Origin: JBFFXF01 sp041569895
GTDB lineage: Bacteria > Planctomycetota > UBA8108 > JACQVS01
Reading direction: 5' to 3'
DNA: 64,000 nucleotides
Assembly: GCA_041569895.1 (NCBI GenBank)
Contig: JBFFXF010000001.1
Span: 1 to 64,000 of the forward strand
The notes under the pieces were generated by a model that made no database searches, had not been told where the DNA came from, and saw nothing but the letters and a program-made list of their open reading frames with translations. The position numbers were made by a program, and so were the translations under genes. Of this stretch, positions 36,266 to 45,206 are shown one piece after another. How positions within the stretch are numbered: the first letter of the stretch is position 1; each line of letters begins with the position of its first letter.

Positions 36266-38154
36266 TTCAGCTCGATCCTCGGGTCGACGATGCAGTAGAG
36301 CAGGTCGGAGATCAGGATGCCGATCATCGTCAGCACCGCGACGAGCGTCGTGATCCCCATGATCACCGGATAGTCGCGCTGGAGGACGGCCTCGAAGCCG
36401 AGCGATCCCATGCCGGGAAGCGAGTAGATGCGCTCGATGATCACCGAGCCGCCGATCACCGTCGGCAGCAGGTTCCCGAACACGGTGACGACCGGCAGCA
36501 GCCCGTTGCGCAGCGCGTGCACGCCGACGACGCGGCGCTCGGGCAGCCCCTTGGCGCGGGCCGTGCGCACGGCGTCCTGCGAGAGCGCCTCGAGCATGCT
36601 GGAGCGAACCAGCCGCGACAGGAACGCGAAGCTCGCGTACGTCAGCGCGGTCAGGGGCAGCACCAGGTGCAGCAGGTGATCCCAGACGTAGCTCAGGAAC
36701 GGCAGGTCGCCGGCGTTGTCGGAGTGGAGGTTGACGAACGGCAGGATGCCGCCGGTCGGCCCCGCCGGACTTCCCAGCAGAATGATCAACATCGTCGCGA
36801 CCCAGAAGCTCGGCATGCTGTAGAGCAGGAAGAGGACGAGTGTCGTCGCCTGATCGGACATCGAGTTCCGCCGGGCGGCGGAGAAGACGCCGAGCGGGAT
36901 CGAGAGCAGATAGGTGATCAGGATCGAGACCAGGTTGAGCTCCAGGGTCACCGGCATCGCCTCGACGATCTTGTCCCAGACGGGACGGTCGTCCTTGAAG
37001 GAGAGGCCGAAATCGAGCCGGACAAGGCGCGAGAGCCAGTCGACGTACGCCGGCACGAGCGGGACGTCGTCGACGTCGAGCGCGGCGGAGACGACACGCC
37101 CACCGTCACCGACCGCGACGGCGCGGACGACTCCCGAGTGGCCGGCGAGCGTGGCGCGCAGTCGACCCGCGGCGACATCCCAGAGCCGCACCGAGGCATC
37201 ACGGCCGCCGGAGACGAGCAGATCTCCATCGCCGAGAGCGACCGATTCGACGACCGCCGTGTGGCCGTCGAGGCGCGCCGTCACGGCGCGCCGGGCGGTG
37301 TCGATGAGCGCCACCGCGTTGTCGCCGAGACCCGCGGCGATCCGGCTGCCATCGGCGGCGACGTCGATCGCGTGGACCGGCGCACCGCAGTCGACCGGCG
37401 CGCCGACCTCCCTCCGTGTCGCGGCGTCCCAGAAACGCACCGTCCGGTCTCGCGAGGCCGACACGAGCACGCCGCCGGACAGCGACTCGACTCCGGTGAC
37501 CTCGCCGATGTGCGCCTCGATCACATCCACGAGCTCGCCGGTGCGCGCGTTCCAGACCCGGACGGTCGCATCGCGTGAGCCGGTGATCAGGAGGTCGTCG
37601 TCCGCGAACGCGGCGCACCGGACGAGCAGGCCGTGCCCGGCGCACGTGGCCACCGGGCGGCCGGTCTCGACGTCCCACACGCGAGCGGTGCGGTCGTCGG
37701 AGCACGACGCGATGAGCGTCCCGTCGGGCGAGAAGGCCACGGCGTTGATCGCCGCTCCGTGGGCCTCGATGGTCCGCGGAGCGCGTCCCGGCTCGATCGG
37801 TCGCAGCACGATGCGTCCGTCGGCGGTGCCCGCGGCGACGATCGTGCCTCCCGGCGACGTCGCCAGCGCGAGGACCGCGTCAGTCTCCGTCGTCGTGCCG
37901 ACTCGCCTGCCGCTCCCGGAGTCCCACGATCGGATGGTCGCGGTCTCCTCGAGCAGGCCGAGCCGGATCTTCGAGCGCACGATCTGACGCTCGCGGTCGG
38001 AGAAATCACCGCCGCCCTCGAAGCCGCCGCTCGCCGCGATCGAGAACGCCACGGGGTCACCGGGCGCGAGGCGGATGATGAGAAACGTCACCATGGTGAT
38101 CCCGAGGAGTGTCGGGATCATCAGCAGCAATCGTCGTGTGATGTACTGGATCAC
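36262..38154 (-). CDS. OppB/YejB-type permease with a WD40 propeller in its first periplasmic loop
   Basis: This 630-residue protein combines an OppB-type permease with a beta-propeller. Residues 1-70 hold the first membrane segment (LLLMIPTLLGITMVTFLIIRLAPGDP) and the usual helix after it. Residues 71-361 form one WD40 propeller: six complete blades (AINAVAFSPDGTLIASCSDD... VRLWDVAAG) plus a last blade closed by the first strand (ATIRSWDSGSG), a velcro arrangement that places both propeller ends together. The rest is a normal permease (PAYVDWLSRLVRLDFGLS, EAA loop AKGLPERRVVGVHALRNGLLPVV, YSLPGMGSLGFEAV). Ordinary members are about 310-370 residues. The insertion is in frame with no stop or codon-use break. 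A periplasmic position follows from OppB topology; ligand or partner binding is inferred. Confidence 0.88.
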   Translation of the reverse strand: MIQYITRRLLLMIPTLLGITMVTFLIIRLAPGDPVAFSIAASGGFEGGGDFSDRERQIVRSKIRLGLLEETATIRSWDSGSGRRVGTTTETDAVLALATSPGGTIVAAGTADGRIVLRPIEPGRAPRTIEAHGAAINAVAFSPDGTLIASCSDDRTARVWDVETGRPVATCAGHGLLVRCAAFADDDLLITGSRDATVRVWNARTGELVDVIEAHIGEVTGVESLSGGVLVSASRDRTVRFWDAATRREVGAPVDCGAPVHAIDVAADGSRIAAGLGDNAVALIDTARRAVTARLDGHTAVVESVALGDGDLLVSGGRDASVRLWDVAAGRLRATLAGHSGVVRAVAVGDGGRVVSAALDVDDVPLVPAYVDWLSRLVRLDFGLSFKDDRPVWDKIVEAMPVTLELNLVSILITYLLSIPLGVFSAARRNSMSDQATTLVLFLLYSMPSFWVATMLIILLGSPAGPTGGILPFVNLHSDNAGDLPFLSYVWDHLLHLVLPLTALTYASFAFLSRLVRSSMLEALSQDAVRTARAKGLPERRVVGVHALRNGLLPVVTVFGNLLPTVIGGSVIIERIYSLPGMGSLGFEAVLQRDYPVIMGITTLVAVLTMIGILISDLLYCIVDPRIELK

Positions 38155-38203
38155 GATCGAGGCGGAGCTCGCCAGGCATCCGCGGGCGCGGCCGCGGCGA
38201 CGG

Positions 38204-40225
38204 TCAGCTGTCGTCGTCCTTCGCGTCGTCCTTCAGCCAGATGGTCGTCGGCCTCAAGCCGGTCTTGCCGATCCGGACGCCGCCGAACTTCTTGTTGATC
38301 AGCGCGCCGACTCTCCCGTGCGTGAGGAGAAGCATCGGCACGTCCTCGTGGAAATGACGGTTGAAGCGGTGAAACATCTCGGCGCGCTTTTCATCGTCGA
38401 ACTCGCGACGCATCGCCTCGAGGAGCCGGTCGACCTCCTCGTTCTTCCAGCCGGCATGATTTCCGGCCCGCTCGATGCCCTGCGACGAGTGGAAGTTGTC
38501 GTAGGGGTCCATCCACGGGTCTTCCGGAGAGAGGAGCAGGCAGATGGCGTCGAACTCGCGATTGAAGAGCGCCTCGGTGAACTGCGACCACTCGGATTTG
38601 TCGATCGTGCAGTCGACGCCGACCGACTTGCACGCGTCGTTGACCAGCACGCCGATGGTGTCGTACCAGGTCCTGCCGGCGGGAACGGTGAGCTCGAAGC
38701 GCAGCGGGACGCCGCCACGGTCGCGCACGCCGTCGCCGTCGCTGTCCTTCCATCCCGCCTCGTCGAGGAGGCGAGCCGCGAGCTGCGGATCGAAGCGACG
38801 CGGCTCGATGTCGTGCGAGTACTCGCGGTAGATCGGCTTCGTGGGGCAGGTCGCGATCTGGCCGCGCCCGCGTTCCATGTCCTTCCAGATGCGCTCGCGG
38901 TCGACGAGGTGGGCGATGGCGCGGCGGACCCGGACGTCGTCGAAGGGCGGGCGTCGGCAGTTGAACGTGATGTGCGAGAAACCGATGCGCGTGTGGTCGT
39001 ACTCGTACCGGTCCGCGATCCCGGTGATCGTCGGATCGTTCTCGAGCTGGTCCTCCCACATCGAATGCTCGACGGAGACGACGTGAATCAGCCCCTTCCG
39101 GAACGCCTCGATCATCGATACGCGGTCCCGCACCCAGCGCCACCGCAGCCGCTCGAGACGGTAGTGGTCGGGGTTCAGCGCGCGCAGCCACGCCCGGCCG
39201 TTCGCGAACAGCGTGACGTGCTGCGAGACCACCCGTGACTGGCCCTCGACCCACGTGTAGGGGCCCGTTCCCGGCGGCATCTCCTGCCCGAGGAGGTTGA
39301 AGACCTCCGCGAAACCGGGCTCGAGCGGCGTGACGCTGAAACGCTCGATCCCCCGCTCTCGCGCCACGGCGGGGATCTTCCGCTCGTAGTACTCCTGCGG
39401 GAAGATCCGCAGCGCGTACCCGAACTGCTTGAGCGCCTTCCAGTACTTTCGCCGCATGCGCACCTCGACGGTGAGGGGATCGATCTTGCGCACGCTCGCC
39501 ACGTCGTTGAAGGACGACTTGCGGCTCTCCGACTTGACGTCGGGATCGGCGACGAGGTTGTAGCTGAAGATGACGTCGTCGGCGTCGAAGGGAGACCCAT
39601 CGGAAAAGGTCACGCCGCGGCGCAGGTGGAACCGGTAGGTGAGGCCATCGTCGCCGGTCTCCCATGCCACGGCGAGCTCCGGCCAGAGCTCCTGCGGGTT
39701 GTCGGGATTGACCGTGAAGAGCCGCTCGTGCACCTGCTCGTCGATCACCGACGCCATGCCGTCGTTGGTGAGGTAGTAGTTGTAGAGGCCGGGCTCGGCC
39801 ATCCATCCGAAGATGAATGTCCCGCGCCGCGGCGGGATGAAGGCGGGTTGCCGTGCGGTGGTGCGGCCCGGAATCTCGGCGCCCGGAGGCGGCTCGATGG
39901 TGAAGCCGGGCGTCGCCTCGAGCGGTCGCCCGATGGCGTCCTTGCCGTCACCGAACCGTGCGGCGCCGGTCGAATCGGACCCGGCCCCCGTACCCGGCGC
40001 GGCGTCGATCCGCACCGGCCCGCCGGAGCCACGCACCTCGAGGACGATCCGATCGAGCCCCTCGACGCGCACCGACCGCGCCTGCACCTCCTCGATCTCG
40101 CGCCGCAGCTCGATGATCTTCTCCTGCTGGTGATCGAGAGAACGCAGGATCATCCAGAGCGTGACGAGGATCAGACCGAGGAGAAAGACGATGATCACTC
40201 GTCCTGTGGTCCAGCCTTCGTTCAC
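38204..40225 (-). CDS. Membrane-tethered peptide-binding protein of an ABC importer (SBP_bac_5)
   Basis: This 673-residue family-5 extracellular solute-binding protein is the first gene of the importer operon. It does not carry a cleavable or lipoprotein signal. It starts with a membrane helix (VIIVFLLGLILVTLWMIL, about residues 9-27) and a coiled coil (HQQEKIIELRREIEEVQ). A 90-residue Pro/Gly linker follows. The binding domain runs from about residue 150 (YNYYLTNDGMASVIDEQV, WETGDDGLTYRFHLRRGVTFSDG, DDVIFSYN; RRPPFDDVRVRRAIAHLVDRE). GTG at 40225 has GGAGACG upstream and avoids repeat DNA that would be read by a longer frame. Adaptation to a fixed distance from the propeller-bearing permease is conceivable. 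Confidence 0.85.
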   Translation of the reverse strand: MNEGWTTGRVIIVFLLGLILVTLWMILRSLDHQQEKIIELRREIEEVQARSVRVEGLDRIVLEVRGSGGPVRIDAAPGTGAGSDSTGAARFGDGKDAIGRPLEATPGFTIEPPPGAEIPGRTTARQPAFIPPRRGTFIFGWMAEPGLYNYYLTNDGMASVIDEQVHERLFTVNPDNPQELWPELAVAWETGDDGLTYRFHLRRGVTFSDGSPFDADDVIFSYNLVADPDVKSESRKSSFNDVASVRKIDPLTVEVRMRRKYWKALKQFGYALRIFPQEYYERKIPAVARERGIERFSVTPLEPGFAEVFNLLGQEMPPGTGPYTWVEGQSRVVSQHVTLFANGRAWLRALNPDHYRLERLRWRWVRDRVSMIEAFRKGLIHVVSVEHSMWEDQLENDPTITGIADRYEYDHTRIGFSHITFNCRRPPFDDVRVRRAIAHLVDRERIWKDMERGRGQIATCPTKPIYREYSHDIEPRRFDPQLAARLLDEAGWKDSDGDGVRDRGGVPLRFELTVPAGRTWYDTIGVLVNDACKSVGVDCTIDKSEWSQFTEALFNREFDAICLLLSPEDPWMDPYDNFHSSQGIERAGNHAGWKNEEVDRLLEAMRREFDDEKRAEMFHRFNRHFHEDVPMLLLTHGRVGALINKKFGGVRIGKTGLRPTTIWLKDDAKDDDS

Positions 40226-40256
40226 ATCACGTCTCCGTTCTTCTTCCGGGCCCGGT

Positions 40257-40462
40257 TCTCGTCCTCGTCCTCGTCCTCGTCCTCGAAAACCCCTCGTCAC
40301 CGCGTTGGATGTCCGATACCGAGACCGCTTTCGACCCTGACTCTGACTCCGACGCCGACCCCGATACCGACTCCGATACCGCTTCCGACCCCGATTCCGA
40401 TACCGGCGCCGACACCGACCCCGACTCCGACACCGACACCGATTCCGACTCCGATACCGATA
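40257..40462. repeat. Modular intergenic array: GTCCTC and TCCGAN
   Basis: The 400-base divergent gap 40226-40625 has four to five GTCCTC units (40257-40285) and then about 25 TCCGAN/ACCGAN hexamers (40310-40462). Both are families seen elsewhere in the window. The remaining 160 bases before the FHA gene are more complex and may hold its promoter; none was identified. Confidence 0.9.
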
Positions 40463-40625
40463 TCCTCGCGTGTGCTCTGCTCTGTCCGGTCACTTTCCGC
40501 GTGCTCTTCGTTTCCGCCCCCCGCTTCCCGATCCCACCCTCTGGCCGTCGAGTGTATCATAGACCCTCTTGTTTCGACTCTCCCGCGTGAAGAGAGGCCG
40601 GCGCACCCATCACGGAGTTCCTCGC

Positions 40626-43600
40626 ATGAGAATCGTTCTCGAGGAGAACGCCGCCCGGCGCGTGTTCGAGTTCGAGGAGGGTCGCGAGCTGGTCCTCGGC
40701 CGCGCCCCGGACTGCGATATCCCGCTCGCGACGCTGCGCGCGTCGCGTCACCATGCCCGGATCGTCCTCGAGGACGGCCGGCACTGGCTGGTCGACGAGG
40801 GCTCGTCGAACGGGACTCTGGTCAACGGCGCGCGGGTGGACCGGCGCGCGCTCTCATCGGGGGACGTCATCGCCATCGGCGAGGCGCTGCTCCGCTTCGA
40901 GACCCACCGCCGGACCGGACTGGCGTTTCCCGGCGTCTACGCCGCGTTCCTCGCGCTGCTCTGGGCGGTGCTGGTGGTCTCGCTGGTCGTGCTGGCCGTG
41001 CGCCAGCTCACCGACGAGGGGGAGCGGCTGGCGGTGCGACGGGCGGGGTCGGTCTCCGGCATGGAGTCGGCCGGGGATCGCGGGAGCGCCGCGGATTCGG
41101 GTGCGGGTGCCGTACCCGTTCCCGTACCCGCTCCCGTACCCGTACCCGTACCCGTACCCGTTCCCGTACCCGTTCCCGACACCGACATCGAAACCGACAC
41201 CGAAACCGACACCGATACCGATACCGATACCGATACCAAGACCGACAGCGATTCCCGGGTGGCCGATGTGCTTCGTCCCATCATTGCCGGGGAGCGTGGC
41301 TGGGAGGGTGTCGATGCGCTCGTCGCGCTGCGCTCCGGGTCGCCGGATGCCGAGGACATGCCGTTTCTCGATCGGCTCGTGCCGGTGCTGCGCGGGCTTC
41401 GCGAGGGCGCGTGGCGTCGTCTCGACGAGCAGGCGGCGACCGCGATCGCGGCGCTCGTCGAGCGCGGCGAGGCGCGTTCCGCGGCGGCGACGGCGCGCTT
41501 CCTGGCGGTGGTCGCGCCGGGGGAGGACGCTCGTTCGCGCTGGGAGTCGGCGGCGCGATCGATCGAGGACAGCGTGGACCTCGAGTCGGACGGCGAGACG
41601 CAGCCTGTCGTGCCGCGCGAGGATCGGCGGCCCGACGACGAGCCGCTCTCATCGCCCGAGGCGCTCGCGCTCAAGGATCGCATCGCCGAGGCGATCGAGC
41701 AGTGTCGTTTCGATGAGCTCTCCTCGATCTACCACGCCCTGCTCGCCCTCGGGCCGTCGCCCGGCGAGCGCCTCCGCCTGCTCGAGGGATTGCTCGCGGC
41801 GTACGCGATGGAGGTGATGTTCGGCGAGTTCGTCGCGCGTGCGGCGACCGACCCGCCCGCGGTGAGCCCGTACGCGGGCTACGAGGGGCGCGTCCTCGAG
41901 GTGTCGCGCGATGCCGTCCGCTTCGAGCTCGACATCGAGGGGCGCGAGGGCGCGTACCGTGACAGCACGACGTGGCGCCGGATCACCTGGCCGAAGAAGC
42001 TCGAGCTCTTCAGCAGCGTCCCCCTGAGCCCGCGCGGCCTCGTCGGCGTCGCGCTCTACGCCTTTCACCACGGACACGAGGAGGGCGCGCACGCGGCGCT
42101 GATCCGCCTTCGCAAGCGCAAGGATGGCGCGACGCTCGCGGACAGCGTCCTCGCGAGCCGGCTCGGCGTGCCGGTGCCGCCTGGCGGGTTCGTCGAGTAT
42201 CGCGGCCGTCTCGTCACGCCGGAGTATCGCGCCGCCGAGATCGCCCGCCGCGAGCGCCTCGAGGAGGAGGAGCGCGCCGCGCGAGCGGAGCTCGAGCAGC
42301 TCAAGAAGGAGGCGGGGCTCGCCGCGTACGTGCAGGTCGCCCGCCGCTATCGCGAACGCGGGCTCTTCGAGCTCGCCCAGCACATCCTCGAGGTCCTCGC
42401 GCGACGCTTCTCGAACACCGAGGCCGGCGCGGAAGCGAGGCGGCTCGCCGATGATCCCGTCCTCGTCGTCAGGCCGATCGCCGCTTCCGGTCCGTCGAGC
42501 AACCGACTCGACATCTGCCTCCTCGGCGAGGGTTACACGCTCGACGACGAGGCGCAGGACGCGTTCCTCGCGCGCGCCCGCTCGGCGGCGTCGCTGCTCT
42601 TCAGGGAGGAGCCGTACCGCGAGTACGCCTCGTACTTCAGCCTGCACGCCGTGCAGGTCGCCTCGGCAGAGCACGGTCTCGATCGCGAGCCCGGCGGAGT
42701 GGCTCGCGACACCGCTCTCGGCGGCCGAGTCGAGTGGGACCGCTTCACCGTGGACGAGTCGCTGGTGCGCGCGATCCTCGCACGACTCGGCGATCGCGGC
42801 CGCGACGGACAGGCGGTGGTGATCGGGAACGCCCACGCCGGCGTGGCGACCGCGAGCCCCGGCATCGCGTGCATCTCGAAGATCGCGGTCGCCTCGCTCG
42901 GGCACGAGCTCGGCCACTCGCTCGGCAGCCTGCGCGACGAGTACGACTTCGAGCCCGGCACCGATCCCGAGCGCCACGTCGACAACCGCCGCGAGCCCGA
43001 CGTCCCGACCGCCGCGCTGCCGCCGAACATCATGCGCGGCTCGGACCGCGACGACGTGCTCGAGAAGGCCATCTGGCGGCCGTGGATCGAGGCGGGCGAG
43101 TCGCGGTGGTGGAACGGCGCCGGGGTCTCCGCCTTCCAGGGCGGCAACCGCAGGCGCTTCAACTACTGGCGCCCGCAGGCGACATGCAAGATGCGCACGT
43201 CGAGCGCGGAGTTCTGCGTCGTTTGCATGGAAGCGATGGTGAAGAGCATCTACCGCCACGTGCGCCCGATCGATCGCGTCGAGCCGTCGAGCGAGGAGGT
43301 CACCATCGACGAGGGCGGCTCGACGAGCGTGCGCGTCTGGACCCTGAAGCCGCGCTCGCGATTCCTCGAGACGACCTGGCGCCTGGTCGAGCTCCAGGCG
43401 GAGCCGAACGCGACCGGAACCACCTCGGTCGCCGGCGACACACGACCGGTCCCGCTCGCCAGGACCGGCCGCCGCATCGACCCGTCAGGCGCGCCGATCG
43501 AAATCGCCATCCTCCGGGACCTGGCGCCCGGACGCTACCGGCTTCAGGTCACCGTGCGAGACACGACGCCGTGGGTGCTCGACGACGGTGAGGGGCTGCT

Positions 43601-43643
43601 GTCGGAGGTGCGGGACTGGACGGTGGTGGTGCGGGGGCGGTGA
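40626..43643 (+). CDS. FHA domain - membrane helix - M64 metallopeptidase fusion
   Basis: This 1005-residue protein has an N-terminal FHA domain (residues 1-92: LVLGRAPDCDIPL, SRHHARIVLED, DEGSSNGTLVNG). One membrane helix lies at about 105-128. A repeat linker at about 162-210 is built of Pro-Val then Asp-Thr dipeptides. A helical middle region follows, then a C-terminal M64 (IgA peptidase-type) domain. The latter has the opening LDICLLGEGYTLDDEAQ and the zinc site HELGHSLGSLRDEY near residue 760, and is followed by a beta tail. With FHA in the cytoplasm the peptidase is outside, so an internal phosphothreonine signal could be coupled to extracellular proteolysis. The ATG at 40626 precedes the FHA strand directly. 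Confidence 0.83.
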   Translation: MRIVLEENAARRVFEFEEGRELVLGRAPDCDIPLATLRASRHHARIVLEDGRHWLVDEGSSNGTLVNGARVDRRALSSGDVIAIGEALLRFETHRRTGLAFPGVYAAFLALLWAVLVVSLVVLAVRQLTDEGERLAVRRAGSVSGMESAGDRGSAADSGAGAVPVPVPAPVPVPVPVPVPVPVPDTDIETDTETDTDTDTDTDTKTDSDSRVADVLRPIIAGERGWEGVDALVALRSGSPDAEDMPFLDRLVPVLRGLREGAWRRLDEQAATAIAALVERGEARSAAATARFLAVVAPGEDARSRWESAARSIEDSVDLESDGETQPVVPREDRRPDDEPLSSPEALALKDRIAEAIEQCRFDELSSIYHALLALGPSPGERLRLLEGLLAAYAMEVMFGEFVARAATDPPAVSPYAGYEGRVLEVSRDAVRFELDIEGREGAYRDSTTWRRITWPKKLELFSSVPLSPRGLVGVALYAFHHGHEEGAHAALIRLRKRKDGATLADSVLASRLGVPVPPGGFVEYRGRLVTPEYRAAEIARRERLEEEERAARAELEQLKKEAGLAAYVQVARRYRERGLFELAQHILEVLARRFSNTEAGAEARRLADDPVLVVRPIAASGPSSNRLDICLLGEGYTLDDEAQDAFLARARSAASLLFREEPYREYASYFSLHAVQVASAEHGLDREPGGVARDTALGGRVEWDRFTVDESLVRAILARLGDRGRDGQAVVIGNAHAGVATASPGIACISKIAVASLGHELGHSLGSLRDEYDFEPGTDPERHVDNRREPDVPTAALPPNIMRGSDRDDVLEKAIWRPWIEAGESRWWNGAGVSAFQGGNRRRFNYWRPQATCKMRTSSAEFCVVCMEAMVKSIYRHVRPIDRVEPSSEEVTIDEGGSTSVRVWTLKPRSRFLETTWRLVELQAEPNATGTTSVAGDTRPVPLARTGRRIDPSGAPIEIAILRDLAPGRYRLQVTVRDTTPWVLDDGEGLLSEVRDWTVVVRGR
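41110..41256 (+). repeat. CCCGTN and ACCGAN arrays inside a coding sequence
   Basis: About eleven CCCGTN hexamers (41110-41178) are followed directly by about thirteen ACCGAN hexamers (41179-41256), the same two families and order as in intergenic arrays. They are read in frame as (Pro-Val)n and (Asp-Thr/Glu-Thr)n between the membrane helix and the middle region of the FHA-M64 protein. Confidence 0.93.
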
Positions 43644-43714
43644 GGGGGGGCTCGTTCGCGAGATTCGACAACGAGCCTCGAATCGTCGTCGTCCTCGAAA
43701 GCCTTGGATGGCGG

Positions 43715-43780
43715 AGTCCGATGTCCGATTCCGCGATCCGAGTCCGATTCCGATGACCGATTCCGAGGTCCGACTCCGAC
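43715..43780. repeat. TCCGAN hexamer array
   Basis: About ten TCCGAN hexamers with some drift lie in the 316-base gap 43644-43959. They are followed by a short GTTCCCGTACCCG remnant at 43801 and by the dispersed repeat at 43831. No gene is seen in the gap. Confidence 0.88.
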
Positions 43781-43830
43781 GTCGACGTTGTAAGGAATGC
43801 GTTCCCGTACCCGAAAAGCCGGCGACTCAC

Positions 43831-43904
43831 GCGAGGCTCACGAGGCTCGACCCACTCATGACTTCCGTTTCCTGCTTTCCCTGAGTTTCCTGCCTTCCTC
43901 ATGG
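43831..43904. repeat. Second, inverted copy of the 13737 dispersed repeat
   Basis: This 74-base stretch (GAGGCTCACGAGGCTCGACC ... TTTCCTGCCTTCCTCATG) is about 85% identical by eye to the reverse complement of 13738-13810, including the doubled CCTGCCTTCC units and the flanking GAGGCTCACGA. It shows that the 13737 element is dispersed. Confidence 0.8.
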
Positions 43905-43959
43905 GTCGTTTGCAGGGTTTCGCCCGGGAAGTCGAGCAGCGTTCGGGACGGAAGAAGGC

Positions 43960-44946
43960 TCAGTTGCGCTCCGCCCGCAGCTCGTCCACGCGGCCCTCGA
44001 GGAAGCGGGTCAGGGCTCGTTCCATCTCGCGGGCGTTCTGGAAGCGCTGGCGCGGGTCCTTCGCCAGCGCTTTCGCGAGGACGCTCGTGAAGGTGCGTGG
44101 CACGTCCGGTCGGAGCTGGTGGGGCGGCTGGAACTCCTCCACCTCGATGGCACGCAGCAGCTCGTGCAGGTCGTCGCGCACGACGGGGTAGTGGCCGGTG
44201 ACGAGGTGGTAGAGGGCGACTCCGAGCGTGTAGATGTCGGTGCGCTCGTCAACGCCGTCGCCACGGACCTGCTCGGGGGCCATGAAGAGAGGCGAGCCGG
44301 CGATGCGGCCGGCGTCGTCGCTCGTCTCGCCGTGATGCTCTCGCGACAGGCCGAGACCGAAGTCGGCGAGCACGATCCGTCCGTTCTCCTCGCGGAGGAG
44401 ATTGGCGGTCTTCAGGTCGCGGTGCACCAGTCCCGCCTCGTGCACGGCACGAAGGGCCCGGCAGACCGAGATGCCGATACGCGCGACCTCGCGCGCCGGC
44501 AACGGACCGTGCCTGGCGAGCGACGACTCGAGCGAGTCGCCGCGTACGTACTCGGTGACGAGCACGAGCTGGTCGTCCTCGAGCTCGAGGACGCCGAAGA
44601 TGGTCAACACGTTCGGGTGGCGCACGCGCGCGAGCGCGCGGGCCTCACGGAGAAAGCTCTCGCGCGCGGACCGACTGAAGCGCAGGTGCGGCAGCGGAAT
44701 CTTCAGCGCGACGTCGCGACCGAGCAGCTCATCGCGGGCGCGGTACACCTCTCCGAACGCGCCCTCTCCGATCTTCGACTCGATGGTGAAGCCAGGGATT
44801 TCGGGGAGCTGTTCGAGCGCCGCGGCGTCGTCGGGCATCGCGCGGAAGCGATCCTCGCGCCCCGGATCGAGGTCCAGGGTCTCCGCGAGGTCGTCGAGCG
44901 CGATCGACGCTGCGCGTTCTCGTGAGTCACTCGGTGTGGCGGACAT
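43960..44946 (-). CDS. Cytoplasmic Ser/Thr protein kinase
   Basis: This 328-residue protein is a Hanks-type kinase without membrane segment or extra domain. Visible are IGEGAFGEVYRA, the ATP lysine in VALKIPLP, HRDLKTANLL, ADFGLGLSRE, APEQ and the DIYTLGVALYHLVTG helix. About 65 residues precede the kinase domain and the C-terminus ends soon after helix I. ATG at 44946 gives a plain kinase; a 200-residue longer reading has no domain content and crosses a hairpin. The Shine-Dalgarno is poor (GGA). An RNA-type stem-loop sits 11 bases before the start. It lies 260 bases downstream of a membrane-protein gene on the same strand and is probably transcribed separately. Confidence 0.82.
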   Translation of the reverse strand: MSATPSDSRERAASIALDDLAETLDLDPGREDRFRAMPDDAAALEQLPEIPGFTIESKIGEGAFGEVYRARDELLGRDVALKIPLPHLRFSRSARESFLREARALARVRHPNVLTIFGVLELEDDQLVLVTEYVRGDSLESSLARHGPLPAREVARIGISVCRALRAVHEAGLVHRDLKTANLLREENGRIVLADFGLGLSREHHGETSDDAGRIAGSPLFMAPEQVRGDGVDERTDIYTLGVALYHLVTGHYPVVRDDLHELLRAIEVEEFQPPHQLRPDVPRTFTSVLAKALAKDPRQRFQNAREMERALTRFLEGRVDELRAERN

Positions 44947-44957
44947 TCTGTTTTTCC

Positions 44958-44982
44958 AAACCCGCCGTCGTCGGTCGGGTTT
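44958..44982 (-). promoter_or_regulatory. Stem-loop just upstream of kinase start
   Basis: Read on the minus strand, AAACCCG pairs with CGGGTTT and an inner CCG with CGG (ten pairs with one bulge, four-base loop), ending eleven bases before the ATG at 44946. No T-run follows, so it is not a standard terminator. Control of ribosome access is possible. The rest of 44983-45206 holds a poly-A/T stretch and no gene. Confidence 0.3.
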
Positions 44983-45206
44983 CTCCTGTCCTGTCTCCCC
45001 TTGATGTCTCTCTCGCGTCGTTTTTTTTTCTCGCTCGCTCGTGATGAGAGACGTCGGAGAGCCCCATCCTTTCACAGGAAACCGCCGATTTTTCGCGGAA
45101 GGCCGGGGACGGACCACGTAAGTCCTTTGTCCAGGCCAGCCGGGGCGAAACCGGGAGACGCCGCTCGTTACAACGCCGTGACGGAAACGCGACGGTCGGC
45201 GGCGTC

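Noticed and set aside
40226..40300. Longer N-terminus for the binding protein
   Set aside because: The extension translates GTCCTC repeat DNA into Arg-Gly runs before a good Shine-Dalgarno/GTG start at 40225.
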